Origin: Lentisalinibacter sediminis
GTDB lineage: Bacteria > Pseudomonadota > Gammaproteobacteria > Steroidobacterales > Woeseiaceae
Assembly: GCF_040706615.1 (NCBI RefSeq)
Contig: NZ_JAPDRF010000001.1
Coordinates: 62,001-126,000, forward strand
Reading direction: 5' to 3'
DNA length: 64,000 nt
In this document: in pieces, positions 17,159 through 25,657 of the stretch
Numbering within the stretch: the first letter of the stretch is position 1
Layout of the letters: the number at the start of each line of letters is the position of its first letter
Translations under genes and position numbers: made by a program
The notes under the pieces: generated by a model
Database searches by the model: none
Told to the model about the DNA's origin: nothing
The model's input: the letters and a program-made list of their open reading frames with translations, nothing else

Positions 17159-18958
17159 ATGACCGGAGTCGCAGCAGATCGGGCAGCAAGTCGGGTAGAG
17201 CCTCCACTCACGGACGAGCGTCGGGAACGGCTGCAAGCCGCGGTGGCCGACCTTTCGGAGACGCAGCTGACCTGGGCGAGCGGCTATCTGGCGGGGCTTG
17301 CCGCCGCCGGGCGCGATGCGAATCCGGCCGCGGCCCCGTCGGCCGGCGCCGGGCCGGACGCTCGTGAGCGGCTGACCATACTCTACGGCTCGCAGACCGG
17401 GAACGGACGGCGTATCGCCGAGGCGATGCAGGCAGAAGCGGCCGGCCGCAGCCTGGCGTCGCGGGTCGTCAGCATGGCGGAGTACCGCCCGGCCGAACTG
17501 CGGCGGGAGACCTGGCTCGCGGTGGTGGTCAGCACCCACGGCGAGGGCGATCCGCCTGACGACGCGGAGATGCTGCACGAGTACCTCTTCGGGCCGAAGG
17601 CGCCGAAGCTCGGCTCGCTGCGTTACAGCGTGCTCGCGCTCGGTGACTCGAGCTACGCCGAGTTCTGCCGCACGGGTCGGGATTTCGACGAGCGGTTGGC
17701 CGCACTCGGCGCCAGCCGCTACGGCGAGCGGGTCGACTGCGATGTCGATTACGAGGACCCCGCGGCTCGGTGGAGTGAAGCCGTACTCGATGCGGTGCGA
17801 GAGCGACTGGGCGAGGCGGCACCGGCGCCGCATCTGCACGCCGTGCCGTCCGAGCCGCCGGCGGTCGCGCCCGGCCCGATCACGGCCGAGGTCGTCACCA
17901 ATCAGCGCATCACGGGCCGCGATTCCGACAAGCGGGTCCATCACGTCGAATTGGCGGTCGAAGGCCTGGCGTACGAGCCGGGCGACTCGGTAGCGCTGAA
18001 AACGCGCAACCCGCCTGCCGTCGTGGAGGCTGTCCTCGAGGCCGCCGGGCTCGAGGACGGCAGAATCCTCGGCGACGGTCGTACGCTCGCCGACGCGCTC
18101 GCTGCCGATCTGGAGATCACGAAAGCAAGCGCCGGCTTCCTGGAACGTTACGCCGAAGCCAGCAATGCGGCCGCACTCGCCGCGCTGCTGGCGGACGGGC
18201 GCCGGAAGGAACTCGCGGCCTATCTCGCCGACCGGCAGGTGATCGACGTGCTGCACGAGCACCCGGCGGCGCTGTCGGCGGACGAGTTCGTGGCCTGCCT
18301 GCGGGGCTTCAAGCCGCGGCTCTATTCGATCGCCTCCAGTCCGCTCGCGAACCCGGACGAGGTGCACCTGACGGTGGCCGCCGTGGAGTACGACGCCTGG
18401 GGCAGGCGGCATTACGGCTCGGCGTCCACCGCGCTCGCCGCGCTGGAGGTCGGCGAGACGCTGGAGGCGCGCATCGAACCGAACCCCCGCTTCCGCCTGC
18501 CGGCGGACGGCTCCGCCCCGACCATCATGATCGGCCCCGGCACGGGCGTGGCGCCATTCCGGACGTTTCTCGAACATCGTGAGATCGTCGGTGCCGACGG
18601 ACGGAACTGGCTGTTCTTCGGCGACCGCCACTCCGCGAGCGACTTCCTGTACCAGATCGAGTGGGCGCGGTTCCGCAAGCGCGGCGTCCTGGACCGCATG
18701 GACGTCGCGTTCTCGCGCGATCAGGCGGACAAGGTCTACGTCCAGCACCGCCTGCGCGAGCAGGCCCGCGACCTGTACGCCTGGCTGGAGGAGGGCGCAC
18801 ACGTCTACGTCTGCGGCGACGCCGCTCGCATGGCTCCGGACGTGCATGCCGCGCTCATCGACGTGGTCGCGGAAGCCGGTGGCCGTAGCTCCGAGCAGGC
18901 CGGGGAATATCTGAAGGAACTGCGCCGCGCCGGCCGTTATCAGCGCGACGTGTACTGA
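17159..18958 (+). CDS. cysJ: sulfite reductase flavoprotein alpha subunit
   Basis: A 599-residue flavoprotein that transfers electrons from NADPH through FAD and FMN to the hemoprotein CysI. The N-terminal flavodoxin domain has the FMN loop TILYGSQTGNGRRIAE (near residue 74) and STHGEGDPPDD; the middle FAD domain has RLYSIASSP; the NADPH domain has IGPGTGVAPFRTF and the C-terminal RYQRDVY, as in E. coli CysJ. AGGAGG precedes the ATG at 17159. cysI follows after 9 bp and cysH overlaps cysI, giving a cysJIH operon. Confidence 0.95.
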   Translation: MTGVAADRAASRVEPPLTDERRERLQAAVADLSETQLTWASGYLAGLAAAGRDANPAAAPSAGAGPDARERLTILYGSQTGNGRRIAEAMQAEAAGRSLASRVVSMAEYRPAELRRETWLAVVVSTHGEGDPPDDAEMLHEYLFGPKAPKLGSLRYSVLALGDSSYAEFCRTGRDFDERLAALGASRYGERVDCDVDYEDPAARWSEAVLDAVRERLGEAAPAPHLHAVPSEPPAVAPGPITAEVVTNQRITGRDSDKRVHHVELAVEGLAYEPGDSVALKTRNPPAVVEAVLEAAGLEDGRILGDGRTLADALAADLEITKASAGFLERYAEASNAAALAALLADGRRKELAAYLADRQVIDVLHEHPAALSADEFVACLRGFKPRLYSIASSPLANPDEVHLTVAAVEYDAWGRRHYGSASTALAALEVGETLEARIEPNPRFRLPADGSAPTIMIGPGTGVAPFRTFLEHREIVGADGRNWLFFGDRHSASDFLYQIEWARFRKRGVLDRMDVAFSRDQADKVYVQHRLREQARDLYAWLEEGAHVYVCGDAARMAPDVHAALIDVVAEAGGRSSEQAGEYLKELRRAGRYQRDVY

Positions 18959-18967
18959 GGAGACGAG

Positions 18968-20674
18968 ATGAGCGGCACACCGAGCGACGTGGAGAGGATC
19001 AAGGCCGGCAGCCGGCATCTGCGGGGCACTCTCGAGCAGAGCCTGGAGGACCGGCTGACCGGCGCGATTGCCGACGACGACACCCAGCTGTCCAAGTTCC
19101 ACGGTATCTACCAGCAGGACGACCGCGACGTGCGCAGCGAGCGGCGGCGCCAGCGGCTGGAACCCGCGTACTCGTTCATGATCCGCGCGCGGGTGCCGGG
19201 CGGCGTCTGCACGCCGGCCCAGTGGCTCGCCATGGACGAACTCGCGCGGACCCACGCCAACGGCACGCTGCGTCTCACGACACGCCAGGCCTTCCAGTTC
19301 CACGGCGTCATCAAGACACGGCTGCGCGCCACCATCCGCGGCATCAACGAGTGCCTGCTGGATACGCTCGCCGCCTGCGGCGACGTCAATCGTAACGTGA
19401 TGGCCGGGGTGAACCCGTGGCGCTCGGCGCTGCATGCGCGGGTGGCGGCAATGGCCGACGAGGTCAGCGCTCACCTGACGCCGGCGACCCGCGCCTACCA
19501 CGACATCTGGCTGGACGGCGAGAAACTCGAATCCGACCGGGACGAGCAGGAGCCGATCTACGGTGCCACCTATCTGCCGCGCAAGTTCAAGATGGGTTTC
19601 GTGGTGCCGCCGGAAAACGACATCGACGTGTACTCCCAGGACCTCGGCTTCATCGCCATCGAGGAAAGCGGCGAGCTGGCCGGCTTCAACGTGGTGGTCG
19701 GCGGCGGCATGGGGACGACCCACGGCGAGCCGGACACCTGGCCGCGGCTCGGCGACGTCATCGGCTACTGCACGCCGGAGCAGGTGGTCGCGGTCTCCGA
19801 GGCCGTGGTCACCACCCAGCGGGATTTCGGCGACCGCACGAATCGCAAGCACGCGCGGTTGAAATACACCATCGAGGACCGCGGCGTCGACTGGTTCCGT
19901 GGCGAGGTGGAGCGCCGGGCCGGTCTCGAGCTCGCGCCGCCGCGGCCGTTCCGCTTCACCAGCACCGGGGACCGCTACGGCTGGATCGAGGGCGACGACG
20001 GGCTGTGGCATCGCACGCTGTTCATCGAGAACGGACGCGTTGCGGACCGGGACTCTCTCTCCCTGATGACGGCGTTGCGCGAGGTGGCGGCACTCGGTCG
20101 CGGCCGGTTCATTCTGACCCCGAATCAGAACGTGACCCTGAGCGGACTCGACGACGGCGACCGGGAACGGGTGTCGGAGATCCTGCGACGGCATGGCGTG
20201 GACGGGGCCGGCTCGCCGTCGGTCCTGCGCAGCCACAGCCTGGCCTGCGTGGGACTGCCCACCTGCGCGCTCGCCATGGCCGAGAGCGAACGCTATCTGC
20301 CCGACCTGGTGGGGCGGCTCGAGGAACGGCTGGCGGCACACGGGCTCGACGACGAGCCGATCGTGATACGGATGACCGGCTGCCCGAACGGCTGCGCCCG
20401 GCCCTACCTCGCCGAGATCGGCCTCGTGGGCAAGGCCCCTGGCCGCTACAACCTGTATCTGGGCGCCGGCTTCAGCGGCGACCGGCTGAACCGGCTGCAC
20501 CGCGAGAACATCGACGAGGAGACCATCCTGTCGGAGCTGGACGGGCTCTTCGCCCGCTATGCCGCGGAGCGAGACAGCGGTGAACGCTTCGGCGACTTCC
20601 TGGTGCGGGCGGGCGTGATCCGGGCCGTGACCTCCGGGCCGGATTTCCGCGCCGACGAGGACAAGGTGGCATGA
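18968..20674 (+). CDS. cysI: sulfite reductase hemoprotein beta subunit
   Basis: A 568-residue enzyme, the same size as E. coli CysI (570), that reduces sulfite to sulfide with a siroheme and a [4Fe-4S] cluster. The cluster and siroheme cysteines are visible in ACVGLPTCALAMAES near residue 420 and TGCPNGCARPYLAEIG near residue 475. The N-terminal half has the family's LSKFHGIYQQDDRD and LRLTTRQAFQFHG. Its stop overlaps the cysH start (ATGA), so translation is coupled. The siroheme would come from CysG at 22579. Confidence 0.96.
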   Translation: MSGTPSDVERIKAGSRHLRGTLEQSLEDRLTGAIADDDTQLSKFHGIYQQDDRDVRSERRRQRLEPAYSFMIRARVPGGVCTPAQWLAMDELARTHANGTLRLTTRQAFQFHGVIKTRLRATIRGINECLLDTLAACGDVNRNVMAGVNPWRSALHARVAAMADEVSAHLTPATRAYHDIWLDGEKLESDRDEQEPIYGATYLPRKFKMGFVVPPENDIDVYSQDLGFIAIEESGELAGFNVVVGGGMGTTHGEPDTWPRLGDVIGYCTPEQVVAVSEAVVTTQRDFGDRTNRKHARLKYTIEDRGVDWFRGEVERRAGLELAPPRPFRFTSTGDRYGWIEGDDGLWHRTLFIENGRVADRDSLSLMTALREVAALGRGRFILTPNQNVTLSGLDDGDRERVSEILRRHGVDGAGSPSVLRSHSLACVGLPTCALAMAESERYLPDLVGRLEERLAAHGLDDEPIVIRMTGCPNGCARPYLAEIGLVGKAPGRYNLYLGAGFSGDRLNRLHRENIDEETILSELDGLFARYAAERDSGERFGDFLVRAGVIRAVTSGPDFRADEDKVA

Positions 20675-21402
20675 GAGCGCTCGGCGAGAACGACAGCCGC
20701 CGCGTCGCCGCCGAGGCGGCGAGCGCGAGGCTCGCGCCGCTGGCGGCCGCTGAGCGCATCGAGTGGGCGCTGGAGTATCTGCCCGGCAGCCACGTCCTGA
20801 CTTCCAGTTTCGGCGCTCAGGCGGCCGTCAGCCTGCACCTCGCCACGCGCATCGATCCCGACATCCCGGTCATCCTCATCGATACCGGCTATCTCTTCCC
20901 CGAGACCTACCGCTTCGTCGACGAACTCGCCGAGCGTCTCTCACTGCGCCTGCATGTCTATCGTCCGGCGCTGAGCGCCGCCTGGCAGGAGGCGCGTTAC
21001 GGCCGCCGCTGGGAGCAGGGCGCGAGCGGCATAGACGACTACAACCGGCAGAACAAGGTGGAGCCGATGGAGCAGGCGCTCGCGGAACTCGGCGCCGGCA
21101 CCTGGATCGCGGGTCTCAGGCGCCAGCAGTCGGACTCCCGCGGCAGACTCCCGGTGGTCTCCGGCGACGGTGAGCGCTGGAAGCTGCATCCCATCGTCGA
21201 CTGGACCGATCGGGACGTACACCGCTACCTCACCCGTCATCGGCTGCCCTACCATCCGCTGTGGGAGCAGGGCTATGTGTCCATCGGCGACGTCCACACC
21301 ACCCGGCCGCTGCACGAAGTGGGAGATGCCGCCGGCACGCGCTTCTTCGGCCTGAAGCGCGAGTGCGGCCTGCACGAGATGGACTTCGGCAAGACGGCCT
21401 GA
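20671..21402 (+). CDS. cysH: phosphoadenylyl-sulfate (PAPS) reductase
   Basis: A 243-residue thioredoxin-dependent reductase converting PAPS to sulfite. Visible are the PP-loop-like LTSSFGAQAAVSLHLA, the substrate segment GLRRQQSDSRG and the C-terminal catalytic motif ECGLHEMDF. The paired CC...CXXC cysteines that bind a [4Fe-4S] cluster in APS-specific enzymes are missing, so PAPS is the expected substrate. It is the third gene of cysJIH and convergent with the CysB-type gene, the two stops being one base apart. Confidence 0.94.
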   Translation: MRALGENDSRRVAAEAASARLAPLAAAERIEWALEYLPGSHVLTSSFGAQAAVSLHLATRIDPDIPVILIDTGYLFPETYRFVDELAERLSLRLHVYRPALSAAWQEARYGRRWEQGASGIDDYNRQNKVEPMEQALAELGAGTWIAGLRRQQSDSRGRLPVVSGDGERWKLHPIVDWTDRDVHRYLTRHRLPYHPLWEQGYVSIGDVHTTRPLHEVGDAAGTRFFGLKRECGLHEMDFGKTA

Positions 21403-21403
21403 G

Positions 21404-22408
21404 TCAGTCCGGGTGCGCCGGGGCCTCGCCGCAGCCGCCACGCAGCGGCAGCTCGACGTCGCCGAAGATGGCATCCACCTCGGACTGGTCTGCGGCCGTC
21501 AGGCAACGCTGCACCAGCGCGTCGGTCAGGTGCGGCGCGAACAGTTCCATGAAATGGCTCATGTAGCGTCTGAGCACGGTGTCCCGACGGAAGCCGATCC
21601 AGGTGGTGGAGCGGGGAAACAGGCCCTCGGCGTCGATGGCGACCAGGTCGTCGCCGCAGTCGTGGGCCATGCTCGCCACGATGCCAACACCCATGCCCAT
21701 TCGCACGTAGGTCTTGATGACGTCGGCGTCGCGGGCGGTGAAGACGACGTCGGGCGTGAGGCCCTCGGCGGCGAAGGCCTTCTTCAGCGACGACTCGCCG
21801 CTGAAGCTGAACACGTAGGTGACCAGCGGATGGCGGGCCAGGGCCTCGATGGTCAGCGGCCCTTCGAGGCGGGCGAGTTCGTGCTCGCGCGGCACCAGGA
21901 TCGTGCGGTCCCAGCGATAGCAGGGCAGCATCACGAGGTCGGCGAACAGGTCCCGGCCGCCGGTCGCGATGGCGAAGTCGATCTGGCGGGCCTCCACCAT
22001 GTCGGCGAGCTGCTCGGACGTGCCCTGATGGAGTTCGAGTGCGACGTCGGGATAGTGTTCGCGGAAGCGTGCGATGACGTCGGGGAGCACGTAGCGTGCC
22101 TGGGTATGGGTGGTGCCGATTGCCAGCGTGCCGTCCGCTTCGTGGCGGGTGTTCGACGCCAGCGTGCGGATATTCTCGATTTCCTGCAGGACGGTGCGCG
22201 CCCGCGCGACCACCTCTGCGCCGGCCGGCGTGACGCTCGCCAGGCTCCGGCCCTTGCGTTCGAACAGCCGCAGATCGAGCTCCTCCTCCAGCAGCCGGAT
22301 CTGCTTGCTCACGCCCGGCTGCGACGTGTACAGCTTCTCGGAGGCGGCCGTGATGTTCAGCCCGTTGTCGACAATGGCCAGCAGATAGCGCAGCTGTCGC
22401 AGTGTCAT
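21404..22408 (-). CDS. cysB: CysB-type LysR family regulator
   Basis: A 334-residue LysR regulator. The helix-turn-helix is at residues 2-60 (LRQLRYLLAIVDNGLNITAASEKLYTSQPGVSKQ), a close match to CysB/Cbl, and the effector domain has IAIGTTHTQARYVLP and MGMGVGIVASMAHD, also typical. CysB-type proteins activate sulfur assimilation genes with O-acetylserine or N-acetylserine as signal and sulfide as anti-inducer. Position between cysJIH and cysG fits exactly. It may equally be a Cbl-like paralogue; the sequence does not decide. Confidence 0.9.
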   Translation of the reverse strand: MTLRQLRYLLAIVDNGLNITAASEKLYTSQPGVSKQIRLLEEELDLRLFERKGRSLASVTPAGAEVVARARTVLQEIENIRTLASNTRHEADGTLAIGTTHTQARYVLPDVIARFREHYPDVALELHQGTSEQLADMVEARQIDFAIATGGRDLFADLVMLPCYRWDRTILVPREHELARLEGPLTIEALARHPLVTYVFSFSGESSLKKAFAAEGLTPDVVFTARDADVIKTYVRMGMGVGIVASMAHDCGDDLVAIDAEGLFPRSTTWIGFRRDTVLRRYMSHFMELFAPHLTDALVQRCLTAADQSEVDAIFGDVELPLRGGCGEAPAHPD

Positions 22409-22479
22409 GAATCGCCCTCGGTCATCTCCGCATCGATCCGCATCTCCTGCGGCCGAATCATACGGGCTCGCCGGCGGCT

Positions 22480-22549
22480 CCGTTATAACGGCTCGGCATG
22501 TTTCCAGACCCTTTCATTATTTCTGGGGCGCGCACTCGCTCGCTATAGT
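22480..22549 (+). promoter_or_regulatory. cysB-cysG divergent control region with palindrome and putative promoter
   Basis: A perfect 12-bp palindrome CCGTTATAACGG (22480-22491) contains the TTATAAC element seen in CysB-type sites. Downstream, TTCTGG (22521-22526) and TATAGT (22544-22549) with 17-bp spacing form a plausible sigma70-like promoter reading toward cysG, whose ATG is at 22579. Use by CysB is an inference. Confidence 0.5.
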
Positions 22550-22578
22550 CGGGGCGTACTGCGAGGCGCGAGCGACGT

Positions 22579-24018
22579 ATGGATTTCCTGCCCGTATTCC
22601 TGAGATTGCACGACGTGCCCTGCCTGATCGTGGGCGGGGGCGAGACCGCCAGCCGCAAGTTCCGGCTGCTGGCAGCAGCGGGCGCGCGCGTGACGGTGGT
22701 GGCGCCGACCCTGACGGCCGAGCTGGACCGCACACGGCGCGACGAGGCGCTCGTACACATCGACAGCGAATTCGAGCCGTCGCATCTCGACGCTCAGCAA
22801 CTGGTGATCGCTGCCACTGCCGATCGGTCGCTCAATCGATGGGTGGCGGAACTCGCCGACGGCCGCGGCGTGCTCTGCAACGTCGTGGACGACCCGCAGG
22901 CCTGCCGCTTCATCATGCCCGCGATTGTCGACCGCTCGCCGATCATGATAGCCATCTCGTCGGGCGGCACCGCGCCCGTCCTCGTTCGCCGCCTGCGCGA
23001 GAAGATCGAGACGCTGCTGCCGGCGCGCATCGGCACGCTGGCAGCGCTGGCGGGGCGCTGGCGATCACGGGTCGTCGGGCGCCTGCGCGAGGGTGGCGCG
23101 AGACGGCGATTCTGGGAGCGCGTCTTCTCGGGGCCCGCATCGGACGCCGCGCTGGCGGGACGCGCGGAGGAGGCCGACCGTCTCATCGCCCGGACACTCG
23201 CTTCGGCGGCCGCGGGCAGCGACCGGCCCGCTGCCGGCATCGCCTGGCTCGTGGGCGCAGGTCCCGGCGATCCGGGTCTGCTGACATTGCGTGCCCTGCA
23301 GGTCGCGCAAGAGGCCGACGTCGTCCTCTACGACCGGCTGGTCTCCCCGGAAGTGCTCGAACTCACCCGACGGGATGCCGAGCGCATACCGGTGGGCAAG
23401 ACGCCCGGCGGACACTGCGTGAGTCAGGAGGAGATCTCCGCGCTGCTGGTACGCCTGGTGGGCGAGGGCAGAAAGGTCTGCCGCCTGAAGGGCGGAGACC
23501 CGTTCATCTTCGGGCGGGGCGGCGAGGAGGCCGAGGCGCTCGTGGCAGCGGGCCTGCCCTTCGAAGTGGTCCCCGGCATCACGGCTGCTGCGGCCTGCGG
23601 CGCCTACGCAGGCATCCCGCTGACACACCGGGAACATTCCCAGTCGGTGGTGATGATCACCGCCCACGGCAAGGAATCCATAGACCGGCTCGACTGGCCG
23701 TCTCTCGCCCGGGACCGGCAGACGCTGGCGTTCTACATGGGTGTGGGACGGCTGGGCGCGATCCGCGCGCGACTCCTTCAACACGGACGCGCGCCGGCGA
23801 CGCCGGTCGCAATAGTGGAGAACGGCAGCCTGCCGGGCCAGCGCGTGCTGCGCGGGACGCTGACCGAGCTGGCCACGCTCGCGGAGCGCTATGAGGTGCA
23901 GGCGCCGGCGATCCTGTTCGTGGGCGAGGTGGCTGCGCTCGCGGGACGGCTCAGCTGGTTCGAGGGGAGCGGGCTCGTGTCGCCGTCGAACCCGGAGCCG
24001 CTGGCGCTGTCGGCATGA
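22579..24018 (+). CDS. cysG: siroheme synthase (fused precorrin-2 dehydrogenase/ferrochelatase and uroporphyrinogen-III methyltransferase)
   Basis: A 479-residue fused enzyme making siroheme from uroporphyrinogen III. The N-terminal CysG-B part starts MDFLPVFLRLHDVPCLIVGGGETASRK with the NAD-binding GGG motif; the C-terminal CysG-A part (from about residue 225) has WLVGAGPGDPGLLTLRAL, VLYDRLVSPEVLEL and RLKGGDPFIFGRGGEEAEAL, the SAM-binding methyltransferase signatures. It is divergent from the CysB-type gene and supplies cofactor to CysI. NirB, another siroheme user, is not seen here. Confidence 0.95.
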   Translation: MDFLPVFLRLHDVPCLIVGGGETASRKFRLLAAAGARVTVVAPTLTAELDRTRRDEALVHIDSEFEPSHLDAQQLVIAATADRSLNRWVAELADGRGVLCNVVDDPQACRFIMPAIVDRSPIMIAISSGGTAPVLVRRLREKIETLLPARIGTLAALAGRWRSRVVGRLREGGARRRFWERVFSGPASDAALAGRAEEADRLIARTLASAAAGSDRPAAGIAWLVGAGPGDPGLLTLRALQVAQEADVVLYDRLVSPEVLELTRRDAERIPVGKTPGGHCVSQEEISALLVRLVGEGRKVCRLKGGDPFIFGRGGEEAEALVAAGLPFEVVPGITAAAACGAYAGIPLTHREHSQSVVMITAHGKESIDRLDWPSLARDRQTLAFYMGVGRLGAIRARLLQHGRAPATPVAIVENGSLPGQRVLRGTLTELATLAERYEVQAPAILFVGEVAALAGRLSWFEGSGLVSPSNPEPLALSA

Positions 24019-24055
24019 GCGGTGGCGCCCCGGGCTCATCGAGCGTGATCCGGGG

Positions 24056-24946
24056 TCAGCGGGTCGCGCGTACGCTCAGTGCGGTCACGGTGAGGAGGAT
24101 CAGCGCCATGCCGACCAGTTGCGTGGCCGTCAGGCGCTCGCTCAGCACCAGCACGCCGAACAGCGATGCCGTAACCGGCTCGATCATGGCAACGATGGCA
24201 GCGACCGCCGGCGCTGTCTCACTCAGGCCGACCACATAGAGAATGAACGACAGCCCGGCGCCGAGCACGCCGAGGGCGACGAACAGCGGTAACTCCTCCG
24301 CAGCCAGGACGGCCGTGACCTGACCCGCGTCGCTTGGCCAGATCAGGGCGGCGGCGAGGACCGCGAATGCGATGACGAGGATCGCGGGCGGGCTGCCGTG
24401 GGGTGCCGCGTACTTGAAGCCGAAGATGAACAGGGCATAGCAGGCCCCGGCGAGTAATCCGGCCGCCACGCCCAGGAGCGTCACGTCGGCTGCGCCGGCA
24501 TCGTAGACGCGCGTGAGCAGCACGATGCCGACCATTACCAGTGCGATGGCGATCCACTTGCGCATGCTGGGTGTCTCGAGCCTCAGCGCGAATGACACCA
24601 GGAAGACGAACACCGGCGCGCAGTACATCAATGTGGCCGCGACCGCGACGCTGCCCTCTGCGATGCTGAGGAAATAGAAAGTGAAGTTACCGGCGACACC
24701 CAGACCGGCGACCGCCGACCAGAGCCACAGGCTCGGGTCGGACAGGCCGGTGCGCCGCGGATGCACCACGAGCCAGCCCAGCACGAACAGCAGGCCGATC
24801 GCTCCCCGGTAGAACGAGACCAGGTAGGCATCCCAGCCCGCGGCGATGAGCATGCCGCCGATCCCGCCCGAGAGGCCCCAGCAGAAGGCGGCCAGCACCA
24901 CGAATACCGTGGCGGTGATCGTCGTGCTGCCCTGTTCGCCGGTCAC
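24056..24946 (-). CDS. EamA/DMT family transporter
   Basis: A membrane protein of about 296 residues with ten predicted helices in two EamA repeats: FVVLAAFCWGLSGGIGGML and AVAGLGVAGNFTFYFLSIAEGSVAVAA in the first, LLAGACYALFIFGFKYA and ETAPAVAAIVAMIEPVTASLFGVLVLSE in the second. The latter is the usual EamA consensus for metabolite exporters. I place the start at the GTG at 24946 because helix 1 begins shortly after it and the length is then standard; the frame is open further upstream. The substrate is unknown. It follows the Fur-linked small protein on the same strand by 56 bp. Confidence 0.85.
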   Translation of the reverse strand: MTGEQGSTTITATVFVVLAAFCWGLSGGIGGMLIAAGWDAYLVSFYRGAIGLLFVLGWLVVHPRRTGLSDPSLWLWSAVAGLGVAGNFTFYFLSIAEGSVAVAATLMYCAPVFVFLVSFALRLETPSMRKWIAIALVMVGIVLLTRVYDAGAADVTLLGVAAGLLAGACYALFIFGFKYAAPHGSPPAILVIAFAVLAAALIWPSDAGQVTAVLAAEELPLFVALGVLGAGLSFILYVVGLSETAPAVAAIVAMIEPVTASLFGVLVLSERLTATQLVGMALILLTVTALSVRATR

Positions 24947-25002
24947 GGACGGCCTGCCGACGGTCGGACGGGGCAGGTCGCGGAAGACAGAACGTTCGCC
25001 CC

Positions 25003-25455
25003 CTAGCCCGTTTCGTCGTCGGCGTCGGCAGCGGCGAGCCGCAGCGCGCCGTAGCCCTGCCACAGGGCCGCCTCGAGGTCCCGCGCAGCGGCTGCCAGCG
25101 CATCGGCACTCCGATTCTTCTCGATGGCCTGCCGGAAGGCCACCAGAGCCTGCCAGATATCCGGATAGGTCACGGTGGCCTTCGTTTCGATGGCGGCATG
25201 GACGCCCACCTCTTCCCAGTGCTCGATCAGTTCGTCCACGCCCGATCCGTCGCCTCGGCCGTCGGCCCGGGCGTTTGCGATGTTGCGGGCGTCGGTAATC
25301 AAAGCTTCGATCTCTTCCTCATAATCGTCCAGATGCAAGTGGAATTGTGCCAGATGTTGCGAGTCCACCTCGCCGTGGGCAAGCGCAGGCGCGGAGGGTT
25401 GCGCCGCCAGAAAAAGCGCGGCGAGTACGGAGAGCGTGTAGTGACGTGTCTGCAT
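25003..25455 (-). CDS. small exported helical protein behind a Fur box
   Basis: A 150-residue protein with a clear signal peptide (MQTRHYTLSVLAALFLAAQP, cleavage near APALAHG). The mature domain is helical and acidic, with several histidines (HGEVDSQHLAQFHLHLDDYEEE, then IEHWEEVGVHAA) that could bind a metal. I do not recognise the family. The Fur box at 25522-25540, 67 bp before the ATG, predicts repression by iron, so a role in periplasmic iron or metal handling is inferred. The EamA transporter gene follows on the same strand. Confidence 0.7.
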   Translation of the reverse strand: MQTRHYTLSVLAALFLAAQPSAPALAHGEVDSQHLAQFHLHLDDYEEEIEALITDARNIANARADGRGDGSGVDELIEHWEEVGVHAAIETKATVTYPDIWQALVAFRQAIEKNRSADALAAAARDLEAALWQGYGALRLAAADADDETG

Positions 25456-25521
25456 GGTGTTCCTCGGTGTCGGGTTCCGGGGTCTCCCGGCAAGAGTGCG
25501 GGAGACACGATAAGCAGAAAC

Positions 25522-25540
25522 AGTAATGCGAATCATTCTC
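25522..25540 (-). promoter_or_regulatory. Fur box upstream of the small exported protein
   Basis: Plus-strand AGTAATGCGAATCATTCTC matches the 19-bp Fur consensus at 14 positions, with the inner AATG..AATCATT fully kept. It lies in the upstream region of the minus-strand gene starting at 25455. Confidence 0.7.
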
Positions 25541-25657
25541 TTATAGATGCTAGGGTCGGACCTGATCGTCGTCAAACCTGCGGAGGCAGCGACAACGGTC
25601 CCGACGACGCATTAGGCGCTGCCGCGGCGTACAGAGGCGTGGTCTCGGGAGTGACTG

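Noticed and set aside
17093..20500. A 1135-codon open frame on the minus strand opposite cysJ and cysI
   Set aside because: It is antisense to two clearly recognised genes, has the low-complexity His/Arg/Ala/Gly composition of reverse-strand reading in GC-rich DNA, and shows no domain.
22407..24039. Long open frames overlapping cysG on both strands
   Set aside because: CysG has every expected motif over its entire length; the others are Arg-rich frames without domains.
24028..24055. CCCCGG...CCGGGG inverted repeat between cysG and the EamA gene as a bidirectional terminator
   Set aside because: The loop is 16 bases and there is no T-rich tract; it is too weak to list.
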